Shown: in pieces, positions 23,756 through 34,788 of the stretch | Layout of the letters: every line of letters starts with the position of its first letter | Position numbering within the stretch: the first letter of the stretch is position 1 | Assembly (NCBI GenBank): GCA_035772785.1 | Contig: JAOCPU010000006.1 | Coordinates: 620,001-684,000, forward strand | Length of the DNA: 64,000 nucleotides | Direction: 5' to 3' | From: Phlebiopsis flavidoalba | Lineage: Eukaryota; Basidiomycota; Agaricomycetes; Polyporales; Phanerochaetaceae | Notes under the pieces: model-generated | Told to the model about the DNA's origin: nothing | The model's database searches: none | What the model saw: only the letters and a program-made list of their open reading frames with translations | Translations under genes and position numbers: made by a program

Positions 23756-24412
23756 TGTATCACCACACACTCCTTTTTGTTTCCTATTTGTCTTGTCTGC
23801 GAACTTATCTCTGCCTAATGGTGAGATGATTTGATGCCTGAAGGTTGCCTGCTTAACTAACACGGATGTTGTACAGGGATCCGCTAGATGCACTGCACCA
23901 TGGATAATGACTAATGACCCTAATTTCTCGCACAAGTTTGCCGCATGCACATACCCTCCCTCCCTGCATATGACCGCAGTTTTTTTTTTTGTGGTCAGCC
24001 CTCATGACTATCGAACCATACTTATTGATGTACCCAATCCATAACTAAGAGTGTTCGAGAGAGCGATGGCTGTTGAAATCATCCCAGCCACGTTCTCTCG
24101 GCGGCTCCCCCATGCACTACATTCGTTTTTCACTCGCACTGTGTGCCAGTCCTATAGTTGTAATCTAAGTAATCTTGCTCCCACATTTGTTACATATCGC
24201 ATATCCTTATTTCGGAAGCGGCAGGGTTTTGAAACGTCTGCTCACTATCTGTTACGATTATGTGGCGCAGCTTGCTGTGGCCATCACGAATAGACGCCTT
24301 GGCTGGTCAATCCTTGACTTGTACCTCCACCCCAACCTCATCCTCAATCGTCACCTCTGTCATTCGACGCCCGTAACTGGGCCTGCTCAATTAACATAAC
24401 AATAATTTTGCC
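23756..24412 (+). other. NUDE-ESS2 intergenic region
   Basis: About 650 bases of moderate GC with a T11 run at 23980-23990. Open frames in this stretch show no family resemblance. It should hold the ESS2 promoter. Confidence 0.45.
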
Positions 24413-26093
24413 ATGTCTACACCGGGACCTTCCTCCGGTGCACAACCGTACGCTCCCTGAATCGCCAAGTGGTGCTCGATGAGGACGAGTACACGGAGGC
24501 CCTATCGCAAATCATAGCACGCGAACTTCTTCCCCTCGCTCGTGCACCTCGATGCCACCAACGACTACCTCGTACGCTCTTCGCTCAGAGGACCCTCGGC
24601 TCATTAACGCGACGGTACTGACGCCTAGAAGAGCTTTCCACCCCACGCCACCGCGCGAACGTTACCAAACACCAGGCCAGACACCGTACGGCACCGGACC
24701 GTCCGACACACACCTTGTGCTGACGCACACCTCGCCCGCGTGCGGAAGAGCCACCGCTGAAGCGACCGCGGTACAACACAGACCTGAGCCTGGACCACTT
24801 TCAGGCGAAGTACACGTTCCGAGGATAACTCCAGCTTCACGCAGATATTGGACGACGAGAAACCGGAAGCGAGAGAGACATTGGGCGTGGGCATGGGAGG
24901 CGCAGAAGAGGGTGATGAACAGCGGGGGAAGATGCTGGAGGGCAGGGAACGGTTGTTGTTAGAGGCACCCGCAGGAGCAGGTGTGAGGGAGAGGTTTGTC
25001 ATTGAAGCTCCAAAGCATGCCGGACTATAACGTCCGGATCGACTACGGAGACTAGCGGGAGAGTGGAAGGGAAATGGAAAAGAGAAGGCAGCAGAGGAGG
25101 AGGAGCAGGAGGAGGACAAACCCGAGGAAACATCTAAGAAGTTGCTATACCACAAACCCAACAAGCTGCCACCCTGGGAAATGGAGGAAGCGGTAGATGT
25201 TATGGCACCGAAGAAGGATACGCGACAGCTGGTGTAGATCGGCTGGCAATTCAAGGTATGCCGAGGTTTCGTATAATGCTTGTGCGATGCTGAGCCTTGC
25301 CGTGTAGGCGAGAAATGCGTGATGTTTCCTCCGGATGCGGAGACACTCTCATCGTACCATCCCGAAGCTGTCCCTCAAGTACTACGAATGAGAAGCCTCC
25401 ACCAGCCGAAGATAATCAAATACGGGAACACTCGTCTTCCCCGAGCAGGATGACACGCCCAAAGACACAATATCCGAGCCGTCATGAGTCCCACTCGTAG
25501 CCGGAATTGATGCTGCTATTATGGGCACGCCATGTGAGTTCGCTTAATGACTTTTTCTATCGGCTACAGGAGCTAACGTGTCTGCAGATCGACCCGGTCG
25601 CCCACTAACGAGACAGCAACGCCCCTAGTGCCTTCTCTGCCCTCACCAACGCCGTCCGCAGCTCGGCCCAGCAGCCGTAAAACAGCTCATGACATGTGAA
25701 TGGGGCACGACCTGAACGCCACACCCCGCCATCCTCTCCGGATACCGACGACCCAGCGGAGGCCGTCGAAAGGCCACCGCCGGCGACCTTTCCAAAGCTC
25801 GCACCGCCCTCCGCACGCGAACGGCTCTCGCAAGCGGCTCTCACAACTCCGCATCAAAGAGCCTGCGGGCAAAGGCCGAGCTGAATGGACGGCGTCCCAG
25901 GGCTACTTACGGACGCACGTCGAGCGTGCGCATTGTGACCGTGGGGGGCACGAAGCAAGGAACGGAGTGGGGGCGATGCCGCCCCCGTCGTGGACGCCCA
26001 GAGGCCGAGGTGCGCACGCTACGGCCGCGATGGGATCAAAACGCGCTCACAGTCTGCCTCTTGCCCGGGGCAAACCCGCGGAGGCTCGTGTAG
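24413..26093 (+). CDS. ESS2/Bis1/DGCR14 spliceosome-associated nuclear protein
   Basis: ESS2 (DGCR14, yeast Bis1) is a nuclear protein of catalytically active spliceosomes. Start ATG 24413 (MSTPGPSSGAQPYAP). The family N terminus NRQVVLDEDEYTEALSQIIA (24462-24520) is followed by FFPSLVHLDATNDYL and LRSEDPRLINATV. Then TPYGTGPSDT, the signature YNTDLSLDHFQAKYTSEDNS (about 24774-24830), FTQILDDEN and the WAWEAQKRV helix come in order. MAPKKDTRQLVWIGWQF-like sequence lies near 25201-25255. After an intron the conserved ARNALMFPPDADTLSSYHPE-type block spans 25310-25370. The C-terminal part includes VPSLPSPTPSQLGPAAV (about 25628-25680) and basic RERLSQ-type helices (25820-25870). The stop at 26091-26093 is tentative. 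Frame changes are very frequent. Confidence 0.78.
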
Positions 26094-26389
26094 ATCGGAC
26101 GACGCCCTCCGATGGGCACCCCCCCGGGCAGGCGGCGCGGCGGGCGGACACGCGACATGAGGACAGGGCGTGCGGGCTGGGAGCGCGGGGTCGCCTTAGG
26201 CGAGGAGCAGGACTTATATCATCGGGTGCGCTGGACACACGACGCCCGAAGTCCGGTGACTAGGAGGCCTCATTCCCTCTTCGCGGTGATGGCAGATGGG
26301 TATCGGGGCACACATACATATATACAAACATTATGAGACAGGGCGTGGATACAACACGGCCCCCGTTGAGACATAATCTGGAGGGGTCG

Positions 26390-27010
26390 TCAAGCGTAGG
26401 ACTGAGAGACTTTGCGTCCGTTTGGCCTGTGGTTGCTCGTCGCCGCTACCATCTGGCACGCTGTCCTGTCAGCTGTCTCCGGTGCTTGGTGGCCGGCTGC
26501 TCCGTTCTTTGTGGCGGATGCTGGAGTCTTGGTCCTTCTCTTCTTAACCAATACGCCCTTGAGAGATTTCTTGTTGTCCTTCTTCGCGACCGCAGCCACG
26601 GGGGCCTTTCGGGCTTTTGGCGGCGGGGCGTGTCCGTGGACCACAGGTGGTGGCTTTGCCGGCGTTTTCGCGTGCAGCCACGGCTCTGTGCGCAGGTCAG
26701 AAGGGTGTTGTGCGTGGCTCGACCGGAAGATTTTCACATACTCGCGAAAGTTCTTGAGTCGCTCTCGCCCTCCTGTCTCCTTGCGGAGTCTTTCTTCCTC
26801 GCGTTGTTTTTCGAGTATTGAGTCAAGGAACAAGACTTCGTCCTCCTCGAGGGCTCGGAATTGTGTGCGTTAGGGCAGAGTAGGGTAAGAGGACTTGGCC
26901 ACGCGGACGGGCTACTATTCACCACCTAGTTTATTGCGCTCTTCCATTCAGTCTTGTTTGGCTGCCTAGCCTGCGATAAGTTTTTCACGATAGAGACGGG
27001 AGACCGGGTA
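26390..27010 (-). CDS. NIP30/FAM192A-type nuclear protein
   Basis: The NIP30 N-terminal domain (FAM192A/PSME3IP1, related to yeast Fyv6) is found in nuclear proteasome-activator or splicing-linked proteins. The central exon reads QFRALEEDEVLFLDSILEKQ (about 26800-26860), REEERLRKETGGERLKNFRE, the family core, preceded after an intron by a EWEERNKLG-like end (about 26930-26960). The C-terminal part is low-complexity and basic (PVAAVAKKDNKKSLKGVLVK, about 26540-26600), then VKKRRTKTPA and a stop at 26390-26392. The N-terminal exons with the expected FVSQTE motif could not be placed, so the start is open. Confidence 0.7.
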
Positions 27011-27597
27011 CCTTACTCTGTTTGCGGCCAGTTTCTACGCAGCAGTCAGGCAATGTAAGGCTGTCATGATGCACTGCGAATATGGACATACTTCAGCTAG
27101 GACTGCGGCCATCGAATACATCTTCAGTAGGTTCCCGGAGGCGGCTCCTCGACCTAATCTATGTTACACCTTCATTTAATACCCCTAGCACATGCACCCC
27201 GCTCGAACCCACATAGCGCACCTGGCGTAAGCGGGCCGTTCGCCACTGGCTCCTGTCTCCTTGCAGGTTTTGCCGTCTCCAAGTCCTCCTGCGAGACAAA
27301 GCGCGAGCCGACTGCGCCCTTCGAGAGACAGCGACGGAATTGCGTCGTCCATCGTATTTTAGTGGAGAATTATTTGGAGGGACGGAGGAAAACCCCAGAG
27401 TAGTACGTGAGGGGCAGGTGCCAAGTGGGGCACTTTAATTTCCAGCACCGTAGTCGCCGAACCAGCCGAATCGTTCAGACGGTCAACCGACCGAGGTAAT
27501 CATATACCCTTCAAGCTGCACTCGCAGCTCCCTGTCGCTCCTTTTTTATCTACTCCTCCTCCTCTTTTCCTCTGCTCCCCCCTGCTTGCCGTCCGCC
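27011..27597. other. Divergent region between the NIP30 gene and the SRF1-like gene
   Basis: Must contain the missing first exon(s) of the NIP30 gene and the promoters of both genes. CT-rich from 27515 to the ATG at 27598, as in strongly expressed fungal promoters. No separate gene is supported. Confidence 0.45.
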
Positions 27598-29320
27598 ATG
27601 GCCGGCGCCAGCGAGCTTCGCCTCCCCGCCCACCCCTCTGCCACGGGGTCGACGTTCTCGAAGCTGAACTCGCAGAGTGCGTCCGTAGCTTACCGCGGCG
27701 CCCACCCCTCGACTAGCATCCGCACGGATGTAAGTGACTTCTCCCCGTACGCCCAGCCACACCGCCCGTGCTGATTGGCACCAGGAAAACTGACCCCGCA
27801 TCACATCCAGCATGGGCCCGCGACGAACCGCCCTCTGCCAGGCCGACGAATCCCCCGCCAGTGCCCCGCGACCACCCCTCGACCGACGGAGCGGCCGTTC
27901 GACCCACCGCCCGAGCGACGGTCACCTCGTACCAGTCCTCGCTGCGGTGGAGGGACGAAGCCCACCCGGCGCGGGGCCCTCGCGCTGGTGGGCGTTTGCC
28001 CGCCCGCGGCTCGACGAGGAACGCCGCAGGCGGCGCCGCTCGCGCCCAACGCACCAGCGCGGCACCGGGAGCGCGCGAGCGGTCCGACCTCATCCGTCTC
28101 GTGGCTCGCGTCGTCGCTCTCGGGGCGTGCGCGGCGGGCGAGCACGGGGGAAGAGAGGGCCGGCGAGCGACACCGCCGACGAGGAGGCCACCACCGCAGC
28201 CCGTGCGCCCGGGGCTCCGCGCGCAGGACCGGCTGCACCTCGATCTCCCGCCGATACAGCAGTCGCCGATCACGCTGGCGCAGACCCGCACGCCGGGGTG
28301 GGAGACCCCCTGGACGTCCGCGTGGCCGCGGGGGTGAGCTTGGGGCGTCGATCTCGACGAGGACGGCCGGGGACGACGAGGACGAGAAGCTGAGCCGGTG
28401 GCAGCGGCGGAAAAAGCGGATCCGTGTCTACATGCTCACGAATACCTATGTTCCCCTGGTGAGTACATTTTGTGTGTGTGTTGCGCTCGGTGGTCCGTTG
28501 CTGATGATGTCATTTTTGTGTGCAGCTTTCCGTTTCGTCAACATTACTTTTACGTAACCTCTGCCCTTGCCATCTTTTTGGGATCAGGATACGGCTAACC
28601 GAAAAAAACCAACAACAAAGATTATGGGCGCACTAGGTGCTTCTCCGTGAGATTCTGGGGTTTCGTCCCGTCACCCAAATTTCGCCGGGCTAATCGAAGG
28701 TTATGTATCTGCGCTGTACAGGTAAAACCGCTAGTCATCACCACATCTTCGCGGCCGCTTGACACTGGTGCATGTCATAGTCGCGATCTATGTGCGTTTT
28801 CCAAGCTTTGCGGCTCGCGTGCCTCGATCTAACGGACGCGGCCGAATATAGCTCGAATACTTCGGCCGGCCCTCTCGGCCTCTGGCGGACCTCAAGGGCA
28901 AGCTCGCGCACACAGAGAAGAAAAGGACGCTCGTCGAGGGTCGTCTTCATCTGACTTGCGCCTGGTCCGCGGCGCGCTCGCACACTCTGGCGTTTGACAA
29001 CTTTTCTCACCTCTGTGATCCCCTGCGCGGGCCTCGCCGTCGGCGACGAGCTGGTACAAGCGACATCCCGCGCACGGAGCCGCTCGCTGGAATGGCTGAA
29101 ACGGCTAGCACGGACGGGTGCGGGGAGTGATGCTCTGCAACGAGCAGCTCGCGCTCATATGCCTCGTCGGGGTCGGCCTGATCATGTACTGCTTCAACCA
29201 TTTGTCATCAGCCTCTATCGGATATTTGAGAAGGTCAAGTACCACCCCGGTCGCGCAGTCGCACGGGTAGCGTTTTTGTTTCGTGGCCACTGCTTTCGTT
29301 TTGCTCATGGCTATCTTAAT
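27598..29320 (+). CDS. Integral membrane protein, regulator of phospholipase D (SRF1-like)
   Basis: Srf1 in yeast regulates phospholipase D Spo14. Basidiomycete homologs have a long disordered N half and four membrane spans. Here the start MAGASELRLPAHPSATGSTF (27598) opens a disordered region. ITLAQTRTPGWETPWT (28270-28318) is a short motif I associate with this family. RWQRRKKRIRVYMLTNTYVP (28396-28455) precedes the first span, FRFVNITFT (28530-28557). Later spans appear across frames: VFICLWSAALSLAFDNFFTS (about 28940-29010; split), the luminal DIPRTEPLAGMAET (29062-29104), then CLVGVGLIMYCFNLVISL (about 29160-29215) and YRIFEKVKYHPGRA (29216-29260). GC is extreme in the first half, giving long shadow frames on both strands. 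The family name is from recall of the domain order. Confidence 0.62.
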
Positions 29321-30999
29321 TTATCATTAAAAACCAGCTTCTTTGGCCAGGACGCCCACGGGATGTGACTAGCTACGGCACGACGAGCGAACGTGTCCAC
29401 CCTTTGCTGTAGTCACATTCGCCGGCCGCTTTTTGGCTTTTGGCAGATGAATACCTGTCACATGTGTACTGAATTAGAATGTACGAGTTGACGAGAATAT
29501 GATCTGTGCCGGAAACGATGGCGGTGCCGAAGTACGAATTACGAGACTATGAGCTGCAGAAACTATGGGCACGGTGGCTAATTTCAGGCCTTGCGTTTCC
29601 TGATGGTCCGAGGAGGACGCGACATACTTGGTGCGACGGTGCCGGGGGCTTTTTCTAATAGTTGGCGGTGGTTCGGGCTGGGGCTCAATGGCGGGCGGCG
29701 GCCGCGCCGATGGGGCCACGGAGGCGCCGAGCGAATTGTGCGGGGCACGCCGTCGTGCGTTGCGTCAGCCTAGGTCGAGCACGACGCTGGGTGCGTCAGC
29801 CGGTGCTGGCTCACCCGGGGGAGTTGCGCGTGCGCCGCGGGTCTGCGCGATGGAGGATGAGGGGTGCATTGTGCACAAACGATGATTTGAAAGCGCATCG
29901 GGGTATGCAACCCTGTGTGGGTGCCCATTACATCATCGGCCGCCGCGCTGCCCTTTGAGTTTGTTCGTGCGGCGAGCGCGGGGGCCCCGTGAAGATCGAC
30001 CATAAAACATTACTCGTGATACATTGCGCGCCCTAGGACAAGCACTTGCTGTTACCAGCTAGCTGCGAGCATTGCAAGGAAGGCGAGGCTGTATGTCTGG
30101 AAGCGGCAACATCGGCGAGAAGCTTGCAGCGGGCAAGCGATGGGATCACCTGCCGAGCACCGCAAGGGCCACGGGTAACGATTGGGTTCTCGCTCCTGGT
30201 CCTGGATGCGGAGTCGCGAGCCACTGTGCGCCACGGTGGTGTGGCGAGCAGACGCGTCACGCCATGGTCGCCCCACCCGGAGGCCCGCCTCGACGGCGGA
30301 GGGCCACCAACGTGGCGTCCCGGCGGCCCAGAGCTCAGACTGGGTGTGGGGCGGGCGTCGGCGCCTACCGGGGGAACTCCGACGGGGTGAGATGTCGGGA
30401 CAAGGTTATGGGGATGGATCAGAGGCCGTGGCCAAGATTTGTATGGGCCTCATGCGTCGAATGCAACGAATTAGTCAGCCCTCTATTGAGAACCCACGTC
30501 AATTACTCATTTGCCTCGTTGTGACAAATGATGATCAGCATTAACTACTGCCAATGGGTGCTGCAGCACTGTCTGCGTCCATATGACAACATCCATGCAT
30601 CCCGGCACTGCTTCGGTATGCACACCGAGTCTATTGCCCAAGCGGATCAGCAAACGTCGGTGGACGAGCGAGCGAAGCAGACCGAGCTATCAACTGCAAC
30701 GCGCCGCTGCGCACAAAAGATTTTCACCCGCGGGGAACACAAGAAAAAAAAAATTGTTATGCAGTGAGCATCATCACCCCGAATAAATCACAGGCCTGCG
30801 GCACGCCTCCGTCCGTTTCGTACGGAGCACGCGGGCGTACCTAGTCTAGGGGTTGCATCAACGGATATCCCTGCTTGCGAGTTGTTCGGAGGCGGGCGAC
30901 TCGATGTGTCAGAACAATGTCAGAATGCACTCTGCTCGTGTGCCACCCTCTGGCCAGCAGCCTGCGACGTCGCTTGCATCGGAGAGTCAGAGCGGACTC

Positions 31000-31376
31000 T
31001 GGAATGTGGCAGCCGTGTCCAGGCGAATCTGCGCTAGAGTGGCAGAGATTTGTGGCATGCCCAGCCGGCAACCAAAGGCAGAATCTGCTGCAAGGCAATG
31101 CTCGACATGCCCAAATAGGGCAAAGCGGTGTCGAGCAGAGCTTGATCCTGGCCAGCGTCCCGCCCGTCCGTCTGTCCGCGCGAGGTGGAGTCGCCGCTGC
31201 ACACGATGCTTCGACAAGGAGCGTAGCCGCTGAGTGGGCAACGAGAGAAGACGACGACGAGACAAGGTCTGCGCGGCTGCAGCGACAGATGGGGCGTCGC
31301 GGCCAGGCAGGGCCACGAGAGCGGGCGGTGAGCCAAGCGGAGGCGGTGGAGGGGAGCGCCCCCAGGTCGGATTGAT
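31000..31376 (+). CDS. Possible exon with zinc-cluster-like cysteines
   Basis: One frame reads ICARVAEICGMPSRQPKAES, then CSTCPNRAKRC (C-x2-C-x6-C) and, about 21 residues on, CTRCFDKERSR (C-x2-C), stopping at 31374-31376. Basidiomycetes have many short transcription-factor-like proteins with such C-x2-C-x6-C units. A second unit, CEHCKEGEAVC, lies about 1 kb upstream in the same orientation. No start or exon structure could be fixed and the region is GC-rich, so this may be chance. Confidence 0.25.
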
Positions 31377-31474
31377 GGATTCAGAGCAGACGCTCCGTGC
31401 AAACGCGTTGCACCGGAAACTTGGTTCAATACTGGCTTCGCCGAACTGCTTCGGGTCTCGTAGCATACCCCTCC

Positions 31475-31481
31475 TATAAAT
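31475..31481 (+). promoter_or_regulatory. TATA box of the second F-box gene
   Basis: TATAAAT lies 78 bases upstream of the ATG at 31553 and is followed by a pyrimidine-rich leader. Confidence 0.5.
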
Positions 31482-31552
31482 CCAAACAGCTCTCAGACCA
31501 TCCTCCTCATTCAGCCCCGCTCCTCATTTCCCCTACCCCTCGCAGCGCCGCC

Positions 31553-33147
31553 ATGTCCCCTCGACGTCCATTGCCCACCGTCCCATGGAACAGGCTTCCC
31601 GCAGAGATCAAGTTTGCCATACGCGTCGAACTCCTCGACGCGTCCACCAGGTCCGCCAATTTGCCAATGTAAAACAAGGAGGCCTATTTCCCTCGCCGTG
31701 CCCGCATGTGGAGGGTAAGCGCACTTTAACCAGCCACTGCCTTTCCCGCCAGTACTAACCACCGCCCGCACAGGCCGTCGACCTCAAGAGCCTCGAGGGC
31801 GAATGCATTCCTATCTTGGAAACGTCCCTCCTTCCTACCATCGGTACACCCGTCAACTCTCCATTTGCACAAAGTCCGTTTGCAGATCATCCTGACCAAA
31901 TTTGCAAAACACCGCGACCTCCAACAGTGCACTCGTCTCTGAGCAATGCGTCTTCAGCTTCTCTCGCAGTGCTTACAGCTCGAGCAGCTCACGCTGCACC
32001 TCCAAGGCGCCCTCGAACACACCGTCCATCCCACTGCTTTGTGGGATCTCCACGCCCTGCGAATTCTATCTATCAATCACTGTGGTGAGGTTTTTGAGCA
32101 GGGCAGTCGCCCTTGTAAGCGGTCCGCGCCCTGTCCGTCCAATGACTGCGTCGTAACCCATTGACCTTTTGCAGGAGCGAGCGACTCGTCGTGTCCATCG
32201 CGGCCTCGGTACCCACCTTGCCGAGCCACCTTGCCGAGCTCTCCCTCGACAAGATCTCACGGTCTGCGCCGTGCACGCTCCGGAGCTCAATCGGTCTGCG
32301 TCTACGTACCCTTACGTACCGGTCGTCACCGGTGACGAGAGACGATCCCCCCTCCCACGCCCCTCTTGGGCAGTGAGCTCTCACGCTTCCATCGCGTTTC
32401 TCCGCCTTCCCACCCTCAAAAAGCTGCCGCATTCGCCGACACACCACCTTCCGGACGACCCAAGTGGGCCGTCACTCCCTCCCGCTGTTCGGTTGAGTTT
32501 CCTAGACTCGGTAGCTGCTACCACGAGAACCCAGGATTTCAACCGCATCTGCACGGAGCGCATCGTCGGCAACGTCGGGCTCTCCGTCGACCACTATTTT
32601 CGCTCAACACGGGCCATCTCGACCGAGACGTACGCGTTCGAGAAGCCCAAGGAGACGCCGCTCCAAAAGCTCAGAAAGATCCACCTCACGCCGCTGTTCC
32701 CGTCGAGAACGTCGTCGACACGCTCACGACGCTCTCGGGATCCGCCGATCGAAGAGCTGTCCGTCCGGTGTCACGAAGACGACGTGGACGACATGTGCCT
32801 CCGCGCTCGAGGACTTCCTCAGCATGCGCGTCGAGCGCAGCGACGTCATCGACTTTTACAAACACCTCAGCGCACATCAAGGTCTCGACCGTCCAAGGAC
32901 ATCTACGCCGACACGCCCACCCTCTGCGCGGGCACCGAGCGCTGCTTTCTCTGCCCCCCAGCGTGACGTGGGGCCCCGTCCGACCGCGCCGCGCTGGAGC
33001 GCGTGCAACGAGTACCTGCGCGACATCCGTGCCTCCTGCGACGCGTTCCGCGGCCGCGGGCGGCAAGGGCGTTCGTCGTATGCCCGCGGTAGACACGTGG
33101 GGTGCGGGGTGCTGTACCGCCCCGACCTGGGGCCGCTTTTTCCATGA
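31553..33147 (+). CDS. F-box protein
   Basis: Start ATG 31553 gives MSPRRPLPTVPWNRLPAEIK, then FAI(R)VELLDA: the LPxEIKxxIVELL of an F-box. An intron (about 31711-31773) is followed by AVDLKSLE. The rest is a Leu-rich repeat-like region: LSQCLQLEQLTLHLQGALEH (about 31956-32015), WDLHALRILSINHC, then after an intron SHLAELSLDKISRSA (about 32223-32267). PTLKKLPH, EELSVRCHEDDVDDMC and MRVERSDVIDFYKHLSAH (32824-32877) come later. Stop TGA 33145-33147. Probably an SCF adaptor with a lineage-specific target region. Several frame changes. Confidence 0.65.
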
Positions 33148-34788
33148 GCAAGTCTCGCAGCGGGGAGAGGCCTCGAGTGCACGGGAACCTGCGACGACGA
33201 AGGGGGGACGCATGCGCGCAGGATGCGCGAGCCCGGTGATCTATTTTACCTCTTCTTGCACCCCCCGGATGCTGGACCCGTTTTAGTCTATTAGGTATTT
33301 ATTCATTCTCACCAAAGGGCTTTTCCGTCGTTGTATTCTAGGTGTAACACCATCAGTTTGCTGTTTCTCTATGGGATTTTGTGTACAGCCAATATAGTAG
33401 GCAGGTATAGAGTAGTCAAGCAACAAGTTATAATGCAACTGTCGTCTCTGCTATATATTCGAACTATCCGAGTGAATGGGGGCCACAGTCAGAAAGTTCG
33501 GGCGGCGAGGCGAGAAAAAGCAAGCTGAGCCATAGCCCGGGCTGAGCTCTCGCCGGAGTATTTAGTAGCTACGGATGCTAGGAAACCCGATGCGCTTCCG
33601 AGTCCTGGCCAGGCCGCACACCACTGTCTCCCGCGCACGGCCCGCAGCTACTAGTGCACAGAGGGATAATACGGTTATGCGACTCTAGCACCGGCTTGGG
33701 GCTCCGCGCCTCGCATACAGCCCTCCGCCGCGCCGATAGGCACGCGTTCCGATTGTCGCGTCCTCGCGCACCACGGCCACCAGGACGGACGGAAAGGCAG
33801 GAGGCCTGCATCCTCGAGGACGGCTGGCAATGAAAACGTCGATGTCGGTACGGCCTCTGTAATATGTGAGCGAGGCATCCGCGCCGGCGGTGCGACCGAC
33901 GACGCAGAACGCGCTGCGGTGTTCGTGGGCTGACCGGCGGGCCAGGCCGCAGGCAGCCCAACGCCACCAGGGCTGATGAACCTGGTGTGCCAAATCGGGA
34001 TGCTGGTGCTGTTCCTTGGGCTTCTGCTGATGGGATCCGGCAATCGTGATCGTTTCTTCGATCCCGCCTCCGCCAAATCCTCCTGAAACGGCGACCCTCG
34101 AAGCCGTGCAGGCCAAGCTCGTGCGCGAGGCCGTGTAATGCGGCGCCGACGAGATGCTACAGAGGGGACGCAAAAGAAAATTTGGTACGTAGTGTGCCTG
34201 CTCTCCTGCTGATGCCGCCGAGTACGGAAGGTTTATCAGCGCGCCCAAATGCGCCATAGGCACCATGTCACTTAATAGGTACAGCAATGCCTCGCTTGTT
34301 CCCAACTTCGAGAACAGATGATAGTTGTATGTCTATGCCCAATCTCTGACTCGGAAATGACTGGGTGCTGATCGCTGCCGCAGCGTGCGCTCAGCCTAAC
34401 TGCGATGCCATGCCACGTTAGCGGCCTCCCGAACTCCCAAAACAGGCCCGGCAGCACCTCCTCCTTCGTGTACAAGGCCGCCGCAGAGCATCCAGGGATC
34501 ATGATATCTGCCGCCCGTGTCCTGGACCGTTGCTCGTTGCTGTACTCACGAACCCGGTGCGGTTCCGCACCTGCGACCTTTCGAGTATCCTCGCAGGACA
34601 GATGATCCTAGGACCTGCCCCAGCCGTGCGCCGTACGGCCTGACTACCGGTTACCGCCTCCTGCATCGCAGTATCGCAGTCGTGACTCACGATGGATCTG
34701 CTCCCTGTGTTCGTCTATAAAAGGTAGGGTCCCTCGGGACGCCTTTCAGCCTCCCAGTTCTCCATCTACATCTCTCTCTCGCAGTCTC
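33148..34788. other. Region without a recognisable gene
   Basis: About 1.6 kb. The longest minus-strand frames (33685-34305 and 33675-34076) overlap in two frames and resemble nothing I know. The first 250 bases are the AT-richer 3' flank of the F-box gene. The last 100 bases are the promoter of the adenylating enzyme. Confidence 0.45.
34716..34723 (+). promoter_or_regulatory. TATA box of adenylating enzyme 1
   Basis: TATAAAAG lies 66-73 bases upstream of the ATG at 34789. Confidence 0.55.

Larger units (their letters stand above)
29321..31552. other. Poorly interpretable GC-rich region with cysteine patterns
   Basis: No conserved gene recognised. Minus-strand open frames between 29480 and 30000 are Pro/Arg-rich and uninformative. 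Plus-strand frames contain CEHCKEGEAVC (about 30064-30096) and CSTCPNRAKRC (about 31100-31132) patterns, described separately. The end of the stretch is the promoter of the downstream F-box gene. Confidence 0.4.

Noticed and set aside
27713..28291. Minus-strand open frames of 145-192 codons as a gene
   Set aside because: They are opposite the disordered N-terminal half of the SRF1-like gene and are compositionally biased.
32366..33286. A 306-codon plus-strand frame as an independent protein
   Set aside because: The F-box protein similarity runs through other frames here (for example MRVERSDVIDFYKHLSAH), so this is a shifted reading of the same exon.
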